A stretch of 64,000 nucleotides of DNA from Paracoccaceae bacterium (GCA_024742575.1 JANSYF010000001.1:1-64000), one strand, 5' to 3'; numbered from the stretch's first letter, positions 17,413 through 25,546 are shown. Translations and numbers: made by a program. The notes: a model not told the origin generated them from the sequence alone.

Positions 17413-18783
17413 ATGTCGATCCCACAATCAGGTGGCGGGCCCATCGAACATCAAGACCAGTTGGCTGAATATCTGGCCTCGGGCTGCAAGCCCAAGGAAG
17501 ACTGGCGCATTGGCACCGAACACGAGAAATTCGGCTATTGCAAAGACAGTCTAAAACCGCTGCCGTACGAAGGCGAGCGGTCGATTCTGGCGGTTTTGCA
17601 GGGCCTACGTGACGCGCACGGATGGGCGCCGGTCGTGGAAGGCCAATACCTCATCGGTCTTGAAAAAGACGGCGCGAACATCTCGCTCGAACCGGGCGGA
17701 CAGCTGGAGCTATCGGGTGCCCCGCTTGAGACGATTCATCAGACCTGCGACGAGGTGAACGATCATCTGCGCGATGTGAAGGATATCGCCGACAAGATCG
17801 GTGTTGAGTTCATCGGGCTGGGCGCGGCGCCGATCTGGCAGCACGAAGACATGCCGCTGATGCCCAAGGGGCGTTACAAGCTGATGGACAGCTACATGTC
17901 CAAGGTCGGCACTTCTGGCACGACCATGATGCGCCGGACCTGCACCGTACAGGTGAACCTCGACTTCTCATCCGAAGCGGACATGGTTCAAAAGATGCGC
18001 GTTGCGCTGGCCTTGCAGCCGGTGGCAAACGCGTTGTTTGCCACCTCGCCCTTCTTTGAAGGCAACCTGAATGGGCACAAAAGCTGGCGCGGACGGGTCT
18101 GGCGGCATTTGGACGATGCACGCACAGGGATGTTGCCCTTTGTCTTTGAGGACGGTTTCGGGTTCGAGGCTTGGGTGCAATACGCGCTCGATGTGCCGAT
18201 GTATTTTGTTTACCGCGACGGGGTGTATCACGACGCACTGGGGCAGTCGTTCCGCGATTTTCTCAAAGGCGAGCTGCCTGCGTTGCCGGGCGAAACACCG
18301 ACGCTGTCGGATTGGGCAGATCACCTAACGACGATTTTCCCCGAAGCGCGGGTAAAGAAGTTCATCGAGATGCGCGGGGCAGATGGTGGCCCGTGGCGGC
18401 GTCTGTGTGCCTTGCCCGCGTTCTGGGTTGGCCTGACTTACGATCAATCGGCGCTTGATGCGGCTTGGGATTTGGTCAAAGGCTTGGATGCCGAGACCCG
18501 CGAAGGGCTACGCGTGGCCGCGTCCATCGACGGACTTCAGGCCGAGGTGAACGGGATCAAGATGCACGATCTGGCGCGCGAAGCCTTGAAGATTTCAGAG
18601 GCTGGTCTGGTGGCGCGCGCGCGACCCGGTGCCGGAGGGCTGGTGCCGAACGAGACCCATTTCCTGAACGCGCTGAAGGAAAGCGTCGAGACGGGTAAGA
18701 CTCTCGCTGACGAATTCATCGACCATTACAATGGCGATTGGAACGGTGATATCAGCCGGATTTACGGCGAATACAGCTACTGA
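17413..18783 (+). CDS. gshA: Glutamate-cysteine ligase (plant/alphaproteobacterial type)
   Basis: The 456-residue protein belongs to the GCS2 (plant-type) family, which makes gamma-glutamylcysteine, the first step of glutathione synthesis. Diagnostic stretches are WRIGTEHEKFGY near residue 33, LEPGGQLELSGAPL near 97, and MRRTCTVQVNLDFSSEADM near 175. The start ATG at 17413 is preceded by GGAGACG. The gene is convergent with ggt, whose product degrades gamma-glutamyl compounds, so glutathione synthesis and breakdown lie tail to tail. Confidence 0.94.
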   Translation: MSIPQSGGGPIEHQDQLAEYLASGCKPKEDWRIGTEHEKFGYCKDSLKPLPYEGERSILAVLQGLRDAHGWAPVVEGQYLIGLEKDGANISLEPGGQLELSGAPLETIHQTCDEVNDHLRDVKDIADKIGVEFIGLGAAPIWQHEDMPLMPKGRYKLMDSYMSKVGTSGTTMMRRTCTVQVNLDFSSEADMVQKMRVALALQPVANALFATSPFFEGNLNGHKSWRGRVWRHLDDARTGMLPFVFEDGFGFEAWVQYALDVPMYFVYRDGVYHDALGQSFRDFLKGELPALPGETPTLSDWADHLTTIFPEARVKKFIEMRGADGGPWRRLCALPAFWVGLTYDQSALDAAWDLVKGLDAETREGLRVAASIDGLQAEVNGIKMHDLAREALKISEAGLVARARPGAGGLVPNETHFLNALKESVETGKTLADEFIDHYNGDWNGDISRIYGEYSY

Positions 18784-18790
18784 GGCGCCG

Positions 18791-18837
18791 CACCTTTTCC
18801 AAAAGGTGTGCCCGGCTTATCAAAAAGCCGGGCACAC
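18791..18837. repeat. Paired, overlapping hairpins between convergent gshA and ggt
   Basis: CACCTTTT/AAAAGGTG (18791-18808) is followed by a 13-base perfect stem GTGTGCCCGGCTT/AAGCCGGGCACAC (18806-18837). The two share the bases GTG, so both full stems cannot form at once. The position between two convergent genes suggests a bidirectional transcription terminator or 3' mRNA stabiliser. Confidence 0.7.
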
Positions 18838-18840
18838 GAA

Positions 18841-20421
18841 TCAATAGCCGATTGCAGCCCCATCCTTGCGCGGGTCCGACGCGCCTTCGAGCACACCGTT
18901 TTCATGGATCAAGATGGCCTGAGCACCGCCAATGCCCGTGGCCGGAACAGAGACGCTGTGGCCCAGATCGGACAGTCCCTGACGCACCGCGTCGGAGTAC
19001 CCTTTCTCAACCTTCATATCGCCGTATTCACTGAAACAGCGCGGCGCGTCGATGGCCGCCTGCGGATCCATTCCGTAGTCGACAACGTTGGTGACAAAGC
19101 GGGAATGGCCGGTGGACTGGTACTGGCCGCCCATCACACCAAATGGCATCAGCAGCTTGCCGTTCTTCCGCAGCATCGCCGGGATGATCGTGTGCATGGG
19201 GCGTTTACCGCCATTGGCCTCGTTTGGATGACCATCTTCCAGGGTGAATCCCGCACCGCGGTTCTGGAACAGCACGCCGAATTTGTCGGATGCCACACCG
19301 GAACCAAAATCCTTGAACACGGAATAGATCAGCGACACCGCCATGCCGTCGCGGTCGATCACGGTCAGGTAGATCGTTTCTTTGTGGACAGCTTCGGTCA
19401 GCGGGCTGGCGCTGGGCATGGCGCGGTTGGGGTTTATTAGGGCCGCCAGCTTTTCACCGGTCTTCGGGTCCAGCATATGCGCCAGACGCGTCATGTGATC
19501 CATGTCGCTCAGAAAACGGTCGCGAGCGTCATAGGCGAGCTTGGTTGCTTCGGCTTCGATATGTGCACGTTCAAGGCCGAACGGGTCCATGGACGGCAGA
19601 TCGAACTGCGCAAGGATGTTGTTCAGCAGAATTGCAGTTGCCCCCTGCCCGTTGGGCGGATGTTCGACCAACTCTATCTCTTTGTAGCTACCGCTGATCG
19701 GGGTTGTGTAATCACTGCGAGTGTTCGCGAAATCCTCGAGCGTGTGAACACCGCCGATGGCCCGCAACGAAGCCACCATGTCTTCTGCAACTTCGCCTTC
19801 GTAAAATCCCTTGCGGCCTTCGGCGGCGACGCGGCGCAGCGTTTCAGCCATCATTGGGTGGTGGAACAGTTGTCCCACCTGCGGCGGCTTGCCGCCATCG
19901 GTGTAGAACTGGCGCGCCGCACCGTGCAGGTTTTCATGATGGTTGGCCCAGTCAAAACCTACACGCGGCGCAACCGGCACCCCTTCTTCAGCATAGTGGA
20001 TCGTGGGCGCGAGAACGGCATCCAGACCCAACCGTCCGTAATCCTCGGACAACCGGCAGAATGCGTCCATTGCGCCGGGAATGGTAACAGGCTCAGGCCG
20101 CCCAAAGAGCGGCATCTTATCGAGACCAGATGCGCGCAGCGCAGCGCCTGACAGCGCCGCAGGGGCCCGTCCCGACCCGTTCAGACAGACGATATCTTCA
20201 GTTCCGGCCGGTTTGACCAACACGAAACAATCGCCGCCGATCCCGGTCATAGCCGGTTCGCAAAGGCCCAAAAGTACCGCGCCTGCGATCGCGGCATCCA
20301 CGGCATTGCCGCCCTGCTTCAAAATGTCGATTGCGGTTTGCGATGCCAATGGGTGCGATGTGGCGCACATACCGTTGGCCGCCATAACCGCAGAACGGCC
20401 GGGCATGTGGAAATCACGCAT
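18841..20421 (-). CDS. ggt: Gamma-glutamyltransferase family protein
   Basis: This 526-residue protein is of the Ntn-hydrolase GGT family. The N-terminal half shows SHPLASQTAIDILKQGGNAV and VDAAIAGAVLLGLCEPAMTG. The nucleophile Thr appears in HKETIYLTVIDRDGMAVSLI, aligning with TTHYSVVD of E. coli GGT, which marks the cleavage point between large and small subunits. The glycine pair of the oxyanion hole region is in MPFGVMGGQYQSTGHSRFV. There is no signal peptide, so the enzyme should stay in the cytosol, unlike E. coli Ggt. Related acyltransferases or acylases (cephalosporin acylase-like) share this fold, so the exact substrate is open. Confidence 0.87.
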   Translation of the reverse strand: MRDFHMPGRSAVMAANGMCATSHPLASQTAIDILKQGGNAVDAAIAGAVLLGLCEPAMTGIGGDCFVLVKPAGTEDIVCLNGSGRAPAALSGAALRASGLDKMPLFGRPEPVTIPGAMDAFCRLSEDYGRLGLDAVLAPTIHYAEEGVPVAPRVGFDWANHHENLHGAARQFYTDGGKPPQVGQLFHHPMMAETLRRVAAEGRKGFYEGEVAEDMVASLRAIGGVHTLEDFANTRSDYTTPISGSYKEIELVEHPPNGQGATAILLNNILAQFDLPSMDPFGLERAHIEAEATKLAYDARDRFLSDMDHMTRLAHMLDPKTGEKLAALINPNRAMPSASPLTEAVHKETIYLTVIDRDGMAVSLIYSVFKDFGSGVASDKFGVLFQNRGAGFTLEDGHPNEANGGKRPMHTIIPAMLRKNGKLLMPFGVMGGQYQSTGHSRFVTNVVDYGMDPQAAIDAPRCFSEYGDMKVEKGYSDAVRQGLSDLGHSVSVPATGIGGAQAILIHENGVLEGASDPRKDGAAIGY

Positions 20422-20735
20422 AGGAATTGTCCCTCTGTTTTGTCGGGTAAAATAGGCGGACGCAGGGGCGCGTCAATCCGATGATGCAAGGAGGGAAGGA
20501 AGTACCTCGACGCCGCGCACTGGGTGGGGGCTGTTAACGGCGCGACGTCGAGGTGAAGCTTTGTGCAGCTACCCTTACGGTTTGACGTTCAACCAAGGCC
20601 ACAATTCGGAGCGATTGCGACCATTCCTTGTCATCGTTTCTCAAATCCAGGGATATTTACCCCTGATTTTAGGACTATATCCGCTTTGGCGACAAACTTA
20701 CCAAACATGACTGAACTGGGGCAGACCAATCGACT
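20422..20735. other. Intergenic region upstream of ggt with a long-range dyad
   Basis: This gap of 314 bases separates the anti-sigma-type gene from ggt. It holds a dyad CCTCGACGcCGCG (20505-20517) facing CGCGACGTCGAGG (20541-20553) with 12 of 13 bases pairing and a 23-base spacer. The rest shows no convincing gene. The ORF at 20563-20790 has no ribosome-binding site and runs into the opposing gene. The region probably contains the ggt promoter and the end of the upstream transcript. Confidence 0.4.
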
Positions 20736-21167
20736 TCAACGCAAGTCAAAACGCAGAGATAAACGGTTTGTGTCGGCGTGCCGGTCATAATCCAGCGTAG
20801 AAACGAGAGAGCGAATCAATAGCCAGCCGTATCCACCTTCGCTTAAAGACTCAGGGTCGGGCGCGTGTCCTGTCGGGATTGCAAGATTTGGTAAAGGGCG
20901 CCCCCAGTCGATCAGGTCTATTCTCAGGCTTTGCCTGGACAAAGAAATGCGCAGCGCCAATGCACCGAAACTCAAGCCGTCATAGGCGTGCTCCACGATA
21001 TTGTTGACGGCTTCTGCCAATACAATTTCAACGTCATCGCGCAGCGGCGCGGCCTTTGAACCTGCCAATGCCTTCATCGATGCTCGCAGAACATCCGGCG
21101 TAGCCTCACTTATCGCGGGCACGCAAAGAGCAACCAGAATTGATTTGTCAGGTTTTTTCGCAGGCAA
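20736..21167 (-). CDS. Anti-sigma regulatory factor, RsbW/SpoIIAB-like kinase
   Basis: The protein has a GHKL ATPase core: VEIVLAEAVNNIVEHAYDG (N box with Glu and Asn), then IDLIDWGRPLP (G1 box) and SEGGYGWLLIRSLVSTLDYD (G2 box). Such kinases phosphorylate a STAS antagonist and hold a sigma factor. The start is uncertain. A TTG at 21167 with AGG upstream gives 143 residues and a short overlap with the STAS gene. The ORF-track ATG at 21239 would lie deep inside the STAS gene. The partner STAS gene is directly upstream. The target sigma factor or other client is not in this window. Confidence 0.78.
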   Translation of the reverse strand: MPAKKPDKSILVALCVPAISEATPDVLRASMKALAGSKAAPLRDDVEIVLAEAVNNIVEHAYDGLSFGALALRISLSRQSLRIDLIDWGRPLPNLAIPTGHAPDPESLSEGGYGWLLIRSLVSTLDYDRHADTNRLSLRFDLR

Positions 21168-21486
21168 CGGCCTGATCCGCGTTGGCGTGGATCGCAAAGA
21201 TCGTGTCCATACGGGTGAGTCGGAATACTTTGTCCACAATGGGTTGCATTGCGGCCAGCTCTAGCGTCTGCCCAGGGCACAATTGCTTCATCGACGCGAC
21301 GACGGCACCTAGTCCGCTTGAGTCGATAAAAGTGACTTTTTGCAAATCCAGAATGAATCGGCCTTCTTTCTTTCCGGTCAGAGTCCTCATCTCTTCCTTG
21401 AAATGAAGCGCGATGGGCGCGTCGATGCGCGTGGCATTGACGCGGATCATGGTGGCGGCGGGGTAGTGTTCGACAATCAGTTCCAT
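21148..21486 (-). CDS. STAS-domain anti-sigma factor antagonist
   Basis: A 112-residue single STAS domain (RsbV/SpoIIAA-like). The phosphorylation loop is FIDSSGLGAVVASMKQL at about 53-69, with the conserved Ser pair in DSSGLG. In partner-switching systems the unphosphorylated form binds the RsbW-type kinase and frees its client. Here the kinase gene follows with a 20-base overlap, so the two are made together. The gene is divergent from the thiolase gene downstream on the plus strand, 93 bases apart. Confidence 0.88.
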   Translation of the reverse strand: MELIVEHYPAATMIRVNATRIDAPIALHFKEEMRTLTGKKEGRFILDLQKVTFIDSSGLGAVVASMKQLCPGQTLELAAMQPIVDKVFRLTRMDTIFAIHANADQAVACEKT

Positions 21487-21579
21487 GGTGCCTCGGCCTA
21501 TGATTTGCCGGATACCCTAGACGCCAATCCTTACCATCCGGTATGCAAGGCCAAACAGGCGATATTGGGGAGAGATCAC

Positions 21580-22743
21580 ATGGCCGAGGTTGTTATCGCA
21601 GGTGCTGCGCGCACTGCGATGGGGGGCTTTCAGGGTGCGTTTTCCGAAGTATCCGCCGTCGAACTTGGCGGCGCTGCTATCCGCGCTGCCTTGCAACAAG
21701 CTGGCAAGCCGCATGTTGACGAAGTTCTCATGGGATGCGTCTTGCCTGCCGGTCAAGGGCAGGCGCCAGCAAGACAAGCTGGTTTTGCCGCCGGTCTGGG
21801 TGAAGAGGTCCCAGCGACCACGCTCAACAAAATGTGCGGTTCCGGCATGAAAGCCACAATGATGGCGTTCGATGCCATTGCCCTTGGTCGCGCAACCACC
21901 ATCATTGCGGGTGGCATGGAATCGATGACCAACGCGCCGTACCTGTTGCCCAAGATGCGCGGCGGCGCGCGAATTGGGCATGGTCAGGTGATTGACCACA
22001 TGTTCCTCGACGGTCTGGAAGACGCCTATGACAAGGGCCGCCTCATGGGCACCTTTGCCGAAGACTGCGCCGAGGCGTTCCAATTCACCCGCGAGGCACA
22101 GGACGAATACGCGCTTCGGTCACTGTCCAACGCGCTTGACGCGCAAAAGACCGGTGCCTTCGAACACGAGATCACATCCGTTACGATCTCCACCCGCAGG
22201 GGCGCGGTGACGGTGTCCGAAGATGAACAGCCCGGCAACGCGCGCCCCGACAAAATCCCGACACTGAAACCTGCTTTCCGCAAGGACGGCACCGTGACCC
22301 CCGCCAACAGTTCGTCCATTTCGGACGGCGCGGCCGCGATGGTTCTGACCACCGCAGAAGCTGCCGGGAACAGCGCCCGCGCCCGCATCATCGGTCATGC
22401 AAGCCATGCGCAAGCGCCCGGCCTTTTCACGACGGCCCCAGTTCCCGCGGCGCAAAAGCTGCTCGACCACATCGGCTGGAGCAAAGACGATGTGGACCTT
22501 TGGGAGGTCAACGAAGCCTTCGCCGTGGTGCCCATGGCCTTCATGCATGAAATGGGTCTCAGCCGGGACATCGTGAACGTGAATGGCGGCGCTTGCGCCT
22601 TGGGGCATCCCATCGGCGCGTCCGGCGCGCGGATTATGGTCACGCTTCTGAATGCGCTGGAGAAGCGCGGACTCAGGCGCGGTGTGGCTGCGATCTGCAT
22701 TGGCGGGGGTGAAGGCACGGCGATCGCGATTGAACGGATCTGA
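21580..22743 (+). CDS. Acetyl-CoA C-acyltransferase (thiolase)
   Basis: A 387-residue thiolase. The acyl-accepting Cys86 is in LNKMCGSGMKATMMAFDAIA. The other active-site motifs are [34 protein letters not shown] and GGGEGTAIAIERI near the C-terminus. In the last of these the usual second catalytic Cys context (CIGGGEG) is present. The ATG at 21580 follows GGGGAGAG. The ORF-track start at 21340 is antisense to the STAS gene. It is a second thiolase besides phaA at 62.6 kb and may serve fatty acid, branched-chain or aromatic degradation. No pathway genes are adjacent. Confidence 0.92.
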   Translation: MAEVVIAGAARTAMGGFQGAFSEVSAVELGGAAIRAALQQAGKPHVDEVLMGCVLPAGQGQAPARQAGFAAGLGEEVPATTLNKMCGSGMKATMMAFDAIALGRATTIIAGGMESMTNAPYLLPKMRGGARIGHGQVIDHMFLDGLEDAYDKGRLMGTFAEDCAEAFQFTREAQDEYALRSLSNALDAQKTGAFEHEITSVTISTRRGAVTVSEDEQPGNARPDKIPTLKPAFRKDGTVTPANSSSISDGAAAMVLTTAEAAGNSARARIIGHASHAQAPGLFTTAPVPAAQKLLDHIGWSKDDVDLWEVNEAFAVVPMAFMHEMGLSRDIVNVNGGACALGHPIGASGARIMVTLLNALEKRGLRRGVAAICIGGGEGTAIAIERI

Positions 22744-22822
22744 TCTTCTCTGTTTCACAAATACCTCGGGGGTGAGGCCACAGGCCGAGGGGGCAGCGCC
22801 CCCTTCCCCGCTTTACCAAAGG
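22744..22822 (+). repeat. GC-rich interspersed repeat, copy 1
   Basis: Starting at the thiolase stop, the sequence ATCTTCTCTGTTTCACAAAT leads into ACCTCGGGGG, a GAGGCC/GGCC(G)-rich segment, and the hairpin GAGGGGGCAGCGCCCCCTTC. It shares its end block and its hairpin with copy 2 at 55010-55080 (ATCTTCTCTGGTTCAAAAAT), and has the same layout as copy 3 in inverse orientation. Such elements are frequent between genes in Rhodobacteraceae (from general experience). Confidence 0.65.
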
Positions 22823-22829
22823 TACAGAC

Positions 22830-23288
22830 ATGACAGTTGATTACCCGACCCTCGCCAAGACCATCGCAGCGTTGACCGAGGGCGAAGGCGATACGGTCAG
22901 CCTGATGGCGACCATCGCTTGCGAGGTGCACACCTCTGACGACCGCTTCGACTGGACGGGCTTTTACCGGGTGGCCGGTCCTGAGTTGCTAAAGATCGGG
23001 CCGTATCAGGGTGGGCATGGTTGCCTGACCATCCCGTTCTCACGTGGCGTCTGCGGCGCTGCCGCCCGCACTGGCGAGGTTCAGCTTGTGCCGGATGTAG
23101 ACGCCTTTCCCGACCATATCGCCTGTGCCTCCTCAACCCGGTCTGAGCTGGTCTTGCCAGTCTGGAACAACAAAGGCCGCCTTCTGGGCGTATTCGATAT
23201 CGACAGCGATCAGCCGAATGCATTTACGCAAGAGGATGCAAAGGCGCTGACCGCAATTCTGCACGACACATTTGCCCAAGTGGCCTGA
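22830..23288 (+). CDS. msrC: GAF-domain free methionine-(R)-sulfoxide reductase
   Basis: A 152-residue GAF protein with the three redox cysteines of fRMsr: Cys65 in GGHGCLTIPF, Cys75 in GVCGAAARTGE and Cys99 in PDHIACASSTRSE. These correspond to Cys84, Cys94 and Cys118 of the E. coli enzyme. It reduces free methionine-R-sulfoxide using thioredoxin. Length is usual for the family. It lies just downstream of repeat copy 1. Confidence 0.88.
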   Translation: MTVDYPTLAKTIAALTEGEGDTVSLMATIACEVHTSDDRFDWTGFYRVAGPELLKIGPYQGGHGCLTIPFSRGVCGAAARTGEVQLVPDVDAFPDHIACASSTRSELVLPVWNNKGRLLGVFDIDSDQPNAFTQEDAKALTAILHDTFAQVA

Positions 23289-23360
23289 CCCGCAACCAGC
23301 CTCGACAATATCGAATATTCTGCCATGATCCGGTGAACACGATCAGGCCGGAAAACATCT

Positions 23361-24233
23361 TTGCGCGTTGCCTTCACCATTGATGACCTACCCCTCTGGC
23401 CGATGTCATACCCTCCGGAAGGATACACTGCAGACGGGATTGTGACCTCCATCCGCGCAGCGTTGCGCGAACATGAGATCCATGGCGTCTACGCCTTTTC
23501 CAATGCCTGGCCTTTGGACAAACATCCCGAGATGGCCAAGATTCTCGACGATTGGGTTGCGGATGGGCATCACATCGCCAATCACACCTGTCATCATATC
23601 GAGCTTCCGGATGTGAGCGCCGACGCGTTCATCGCTGACATCGACGCGGCGGAAGACAGGCTTGCGCCTTGGCTGGACAAAGCACCGCTCAAGCTATTTC
23701 GCCATCCCCTGTGTCATTGGGGCGAGACGCCGGACAAGCTTGCCCGTGTAAATGCCCATCTCAAGCTGCGTGGCCTGACACCGGTGGATGTCACGTCATG
23801 GGCTTATGAATGGACATGGAACCGGGCGTATCGGAATGCTTTAGATGCGCAGGACGACGCAGCTCTTTCCTTCGTCAAATCCAGCTTCCTTGATTTCGCC
23901 GTGTCGCAGCTCAGGCATGACATGTTGGCGGCGGAACACTGGTTTGGGGAACCTGTCGTCGGGATCACACTTGGACATAACGTGCCTTTCTTTGCAGACA
24001 TCGCGTCCGATTACTTTGGACGCCTGAAAGATGAAGGCGTAGTCTTTACCGCACTGGAAGAGGCTCTTTCCGGTCCAATGCAAAGCGCCGTTGGATCGGT
24101 GGTTTCGAAAGACTTTCTGGTCCTTCAGCAAAAGCTTGCGGCTGCGGCGGGTCAGACCATTCCTAAGTTTCCCGAAGACCAGATCGCGATCCACGCGAAG
24201 ATCGTTGAAATGGCCAAAGGGCAGACGGGATGA
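23361..24233 (+). CDS. Polysaccharide deacetylase family protein (NodB-like)
   Basis: The 290-residue protein begins RVAFTIDDLPLWP, where the Asp pair is the first NodB motif, and has ANHTCHHIELP (His-x3-His, second motif) near residue 75 and RHPLCHWGETPDKLARV (third motif region). Metal-dependent deacetylases of this type remove acetyl groups from glycans or related amides. The start must be the TTG at 23361, because the upstream frame has a stop at 23331 and no ATG or GTG. There is no signal peptide, so a cytosolic role is likely. The substrate is unknown. Confidence 0.82.
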   Translation: MRVAFTIDDLPLWPMSYPPEGYTADGIVTSIRAALREHEIHGVYAFSNAWPLDKHPEMAKILDDWVADGHHIANHTCHHIELPDVSADAFIADIDAAEDRLAPWLDKAPLKLFRHPLCHWGETPDKLARVNAHLKLRGLTPVDVTSWAYEWTWNRAYRNALDAQDDAALSFVKSSFLDFAVSQLRHDMLAAEHWFGEPVVGITLGHNVPFFADIASDYFGRLKDEGVVFTALEEALSGPMQSAVGSVVSKDFLVLQQKLAAAAGQTIPKFPEDQIAIHAKIVEMAKGQTG

Positions 24234-24320
24234 TTTCCTTGGGTCCACTACGTTCATCCTCGACGAGGACCATGCGCTGTCAGATTTCCTAAAAGGGACC
24301 ATTGCCGCCGTGATTCAGGC

Positions 24321-24395
24321 TTACGCAATGCCAATGAAAGACAGAACGGCAAGGACGATTACAACGAGGCCGACAAGGTAGATGATGCGGTTCAT
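24321..24395 (-). CDS. 24-residue single-helix membrane peptide
   Basis: Too short for the ORF track. On the minus strand an ATG at 24395, with AAGGA seven bases upstream, opens the peptide MNRIIYLVGLVVIVLAVLSF followed by IGIA and TAA. It is almost entirely one hydrophobic helix with a positive N-terminus. Very similar tiny peptides appear in many Rhodobacteraceae genomes in my experience. Function is unknown. It lies in a 332-base gap and is divergent from the XRE-cupin regulator. Confidence 0.68.
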   Translation of the reverse strand: MNRIIYLVGLVVIVLAVLSFIGIA

Positions 24396-24496
24396 GGAGT
24401 GGTCCTTGGTTTATGTTGAATACCCCTCCAACCAGCCGACCCCGGATTTGGTTCCATCCTCCCAAACAAAGGAGCGTTGGCGACCGCGTCACGATG

Positions 24497-24519
24497 GTGA
24501 AAATTTCTTTTGAATTTTC
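24497..24519. promoter_or_regulatory. Inverted repeat upstream of the XRE-cupin operon
   Basis: TGAAAATT and AATTTTCA form perfect 8-base arms around TCTTTTG, 48 bases before the GTG of the regulator. Two related half-sites follow (ATGAAATTCC at 24532, GAAATTTC at 24547). This cluster looks like an autoregulatory operator for the XRE protein, and the region also serves the divergent 24-residue peptide. Binding is inferred. Confidence 0.45.
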
Positions 24520-24566
24520 ATCAAACCGTGTCATGAAATTCCAAGCAGAAATTTCACGGGCGAGTC

Positions 24567-25139
24567 GTGCAGCACGATCCGGTTCTTCACAGCAAGACGC
24601 TTGGCGCGGACCTTCGGGCGCTGCGCAAGGCGCGTGGGCTGACGCTTCAGGATATCGCGGATCGGCTGGGGCGCTCGGTGGGGTGGGTCAGCCAGATCGA
24701 ACGCGATCTTTCCGAGCCGTCGATCACCGACCTGCGCCACATCGCCAAGCTATTCGATGTGCCTGTGTCGCTGCTCTTTGGCACGCCACAGGCAGCGGCC
24801 GACGAGGCGGGTTACGTGGTGCGCGCCGGAGCGCGGCGACCCATCGGCAGTGGCGATAGCGGTCTGGTCGAAGAACTTTTGTCACCTGACCTGTCGGACG
24901 ATTTCGAGGTGGTGCATTCAACCTTCCAACCGCACAGCCGCATCGGTGAAGTGGTCACCCGACCAACACAGGAGGTGGGCTATATCCTGTCGGGTAAGCT
25001 CGATCTGATTATCAGCGACCGGCGTTTCACCCTGACCCCTGGCGACAGTTTCAGGATCAAGGCTGAACCGTTCGAATGGATCAACCCCTATGAAGACCCC
25101 GCCATGGCGATCTGGGTCATTGCGCCTCCGGTGTATTGA
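24567..25139 (+). CDS. XRE-family regulator with C-terminal cupin sensor
   Basis: A 190-residue protein with a helix-turn-helix at about residues 12-66 (LGADLRALRKARGLTLQDIA, then DRLGRSVGWVSQIERDLSEP) and a C-terminal cupin_2 domain at about 110-188 (EVGYILSGKLDLIISDRRFT, then PGDSFRIKAEPFEWINP). This XRE-cupin layout is used by PuuR-type regulators and others that sense small amines or amino acids. The start is a GTG. Its stop overlaps the start of the GFA gene, so it is the first gene of a seven-gene operon that it probably controls. Confidence 0.88.
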   Translation: MQHDPVLHSKTLGADLRALRKARGLTLQDIADRLGRSVGWVSQIERDLSEPSITDLRHIAKLFDVPVSLLFGTPQAAADEAGYVVRAGARRPIGSGDSGLVEELLSPDLSDDFEVVHSTFQPHSRIGEVVTRPTQEVGYILSGKLDLIISDRRFTLTPGDSFRIKAEPFEWINPYEDPAMAIWVIAPPVY

Positions 25140-25543
25140 TGAGCGACGCATCCCCCTCCGGCCCGGTATCCCTGACAGGAAGTTGCCTTTGCGGCGCTGT
25201 CACCTATACCGCCCATGGCGCGGCGGGGGCGCCTGCGGCCTGTCATTGCACCCAATGCCGCAAGCAATCGGGCCATGTTTGGGCGTCCTCCTACGTGCCC
25301 GACGGCACTCTTGAAATCAGGGGCGAGGTGCGCTGGTATCAGTCCTCGCCAAAAGCCAAGCGCGGGTTTTGTCCGACCTGCGGTTCGGCGTTGTTCTGGG
25401 ACCACGAGGACGACCCCTACATCTGTTTCTCGACAGGCTCCATCGACGGGCCGACTGGATTGACCCTGCGCGGTCACATCCACACCAAAACCAAGGGCGA
25501 TTACTACGAGATTAATCCCAACGACCCGCAGCGGCTGGACTGA
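25139..25543 (+). CDS. GFA-family zinc protein (glutathione-dependent formaldehyde-activating type)
   Basis: The 134-residue protein carries the cysteine pattern of the GFA/CENP-V family: GSCLCGAVTY, then CHCTQCRKQSGHVW, then GFCPTCGSALFWD, enough for two zinc sites. GFA proteins are named for condensing formaldehyde with glutathione, although most homologues are untested. The ATG overlaps the regulator stop (TGATG). Its place in an operon with formaldehyde-releasing demethylase-like enzymes makes a one-carbon role attractive, which is inference. Confidence 0.85.
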   Translation: MSDASPSGPVSLTGSCLCGAVTYTAHGAAGAPAACHCTQCRKQSGHVWASSYVPDGTLEIRGEVRWYQSSPKAKRGFCPTCGSALFWDHEDDPYICFSTGSIDGPTGLTLRGHIHTKTKGDYYEINPNDPQRLD

Positions 25544-25546
25544 CAA

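Noticed and set aside
18808-19440. 210-residue plus-strand ORF
   Set aside because: Antisense to the well-supported ggt gene, no ribosome-binding site, no recognisable motif.
20563-20790. 75-residue plus-strand ORF in the ggt upstream gap
   Set aside because: No ribosome-binding site, no motif, and it runs into the opposing kinase gene.
21340-21579. Extended N-terminus of the thiolase in the ORF track
   Set aside because: It is antisense to the STAS gene. The ATG at 21580 follows GGGGAGAG and matches thiolase N-termini.
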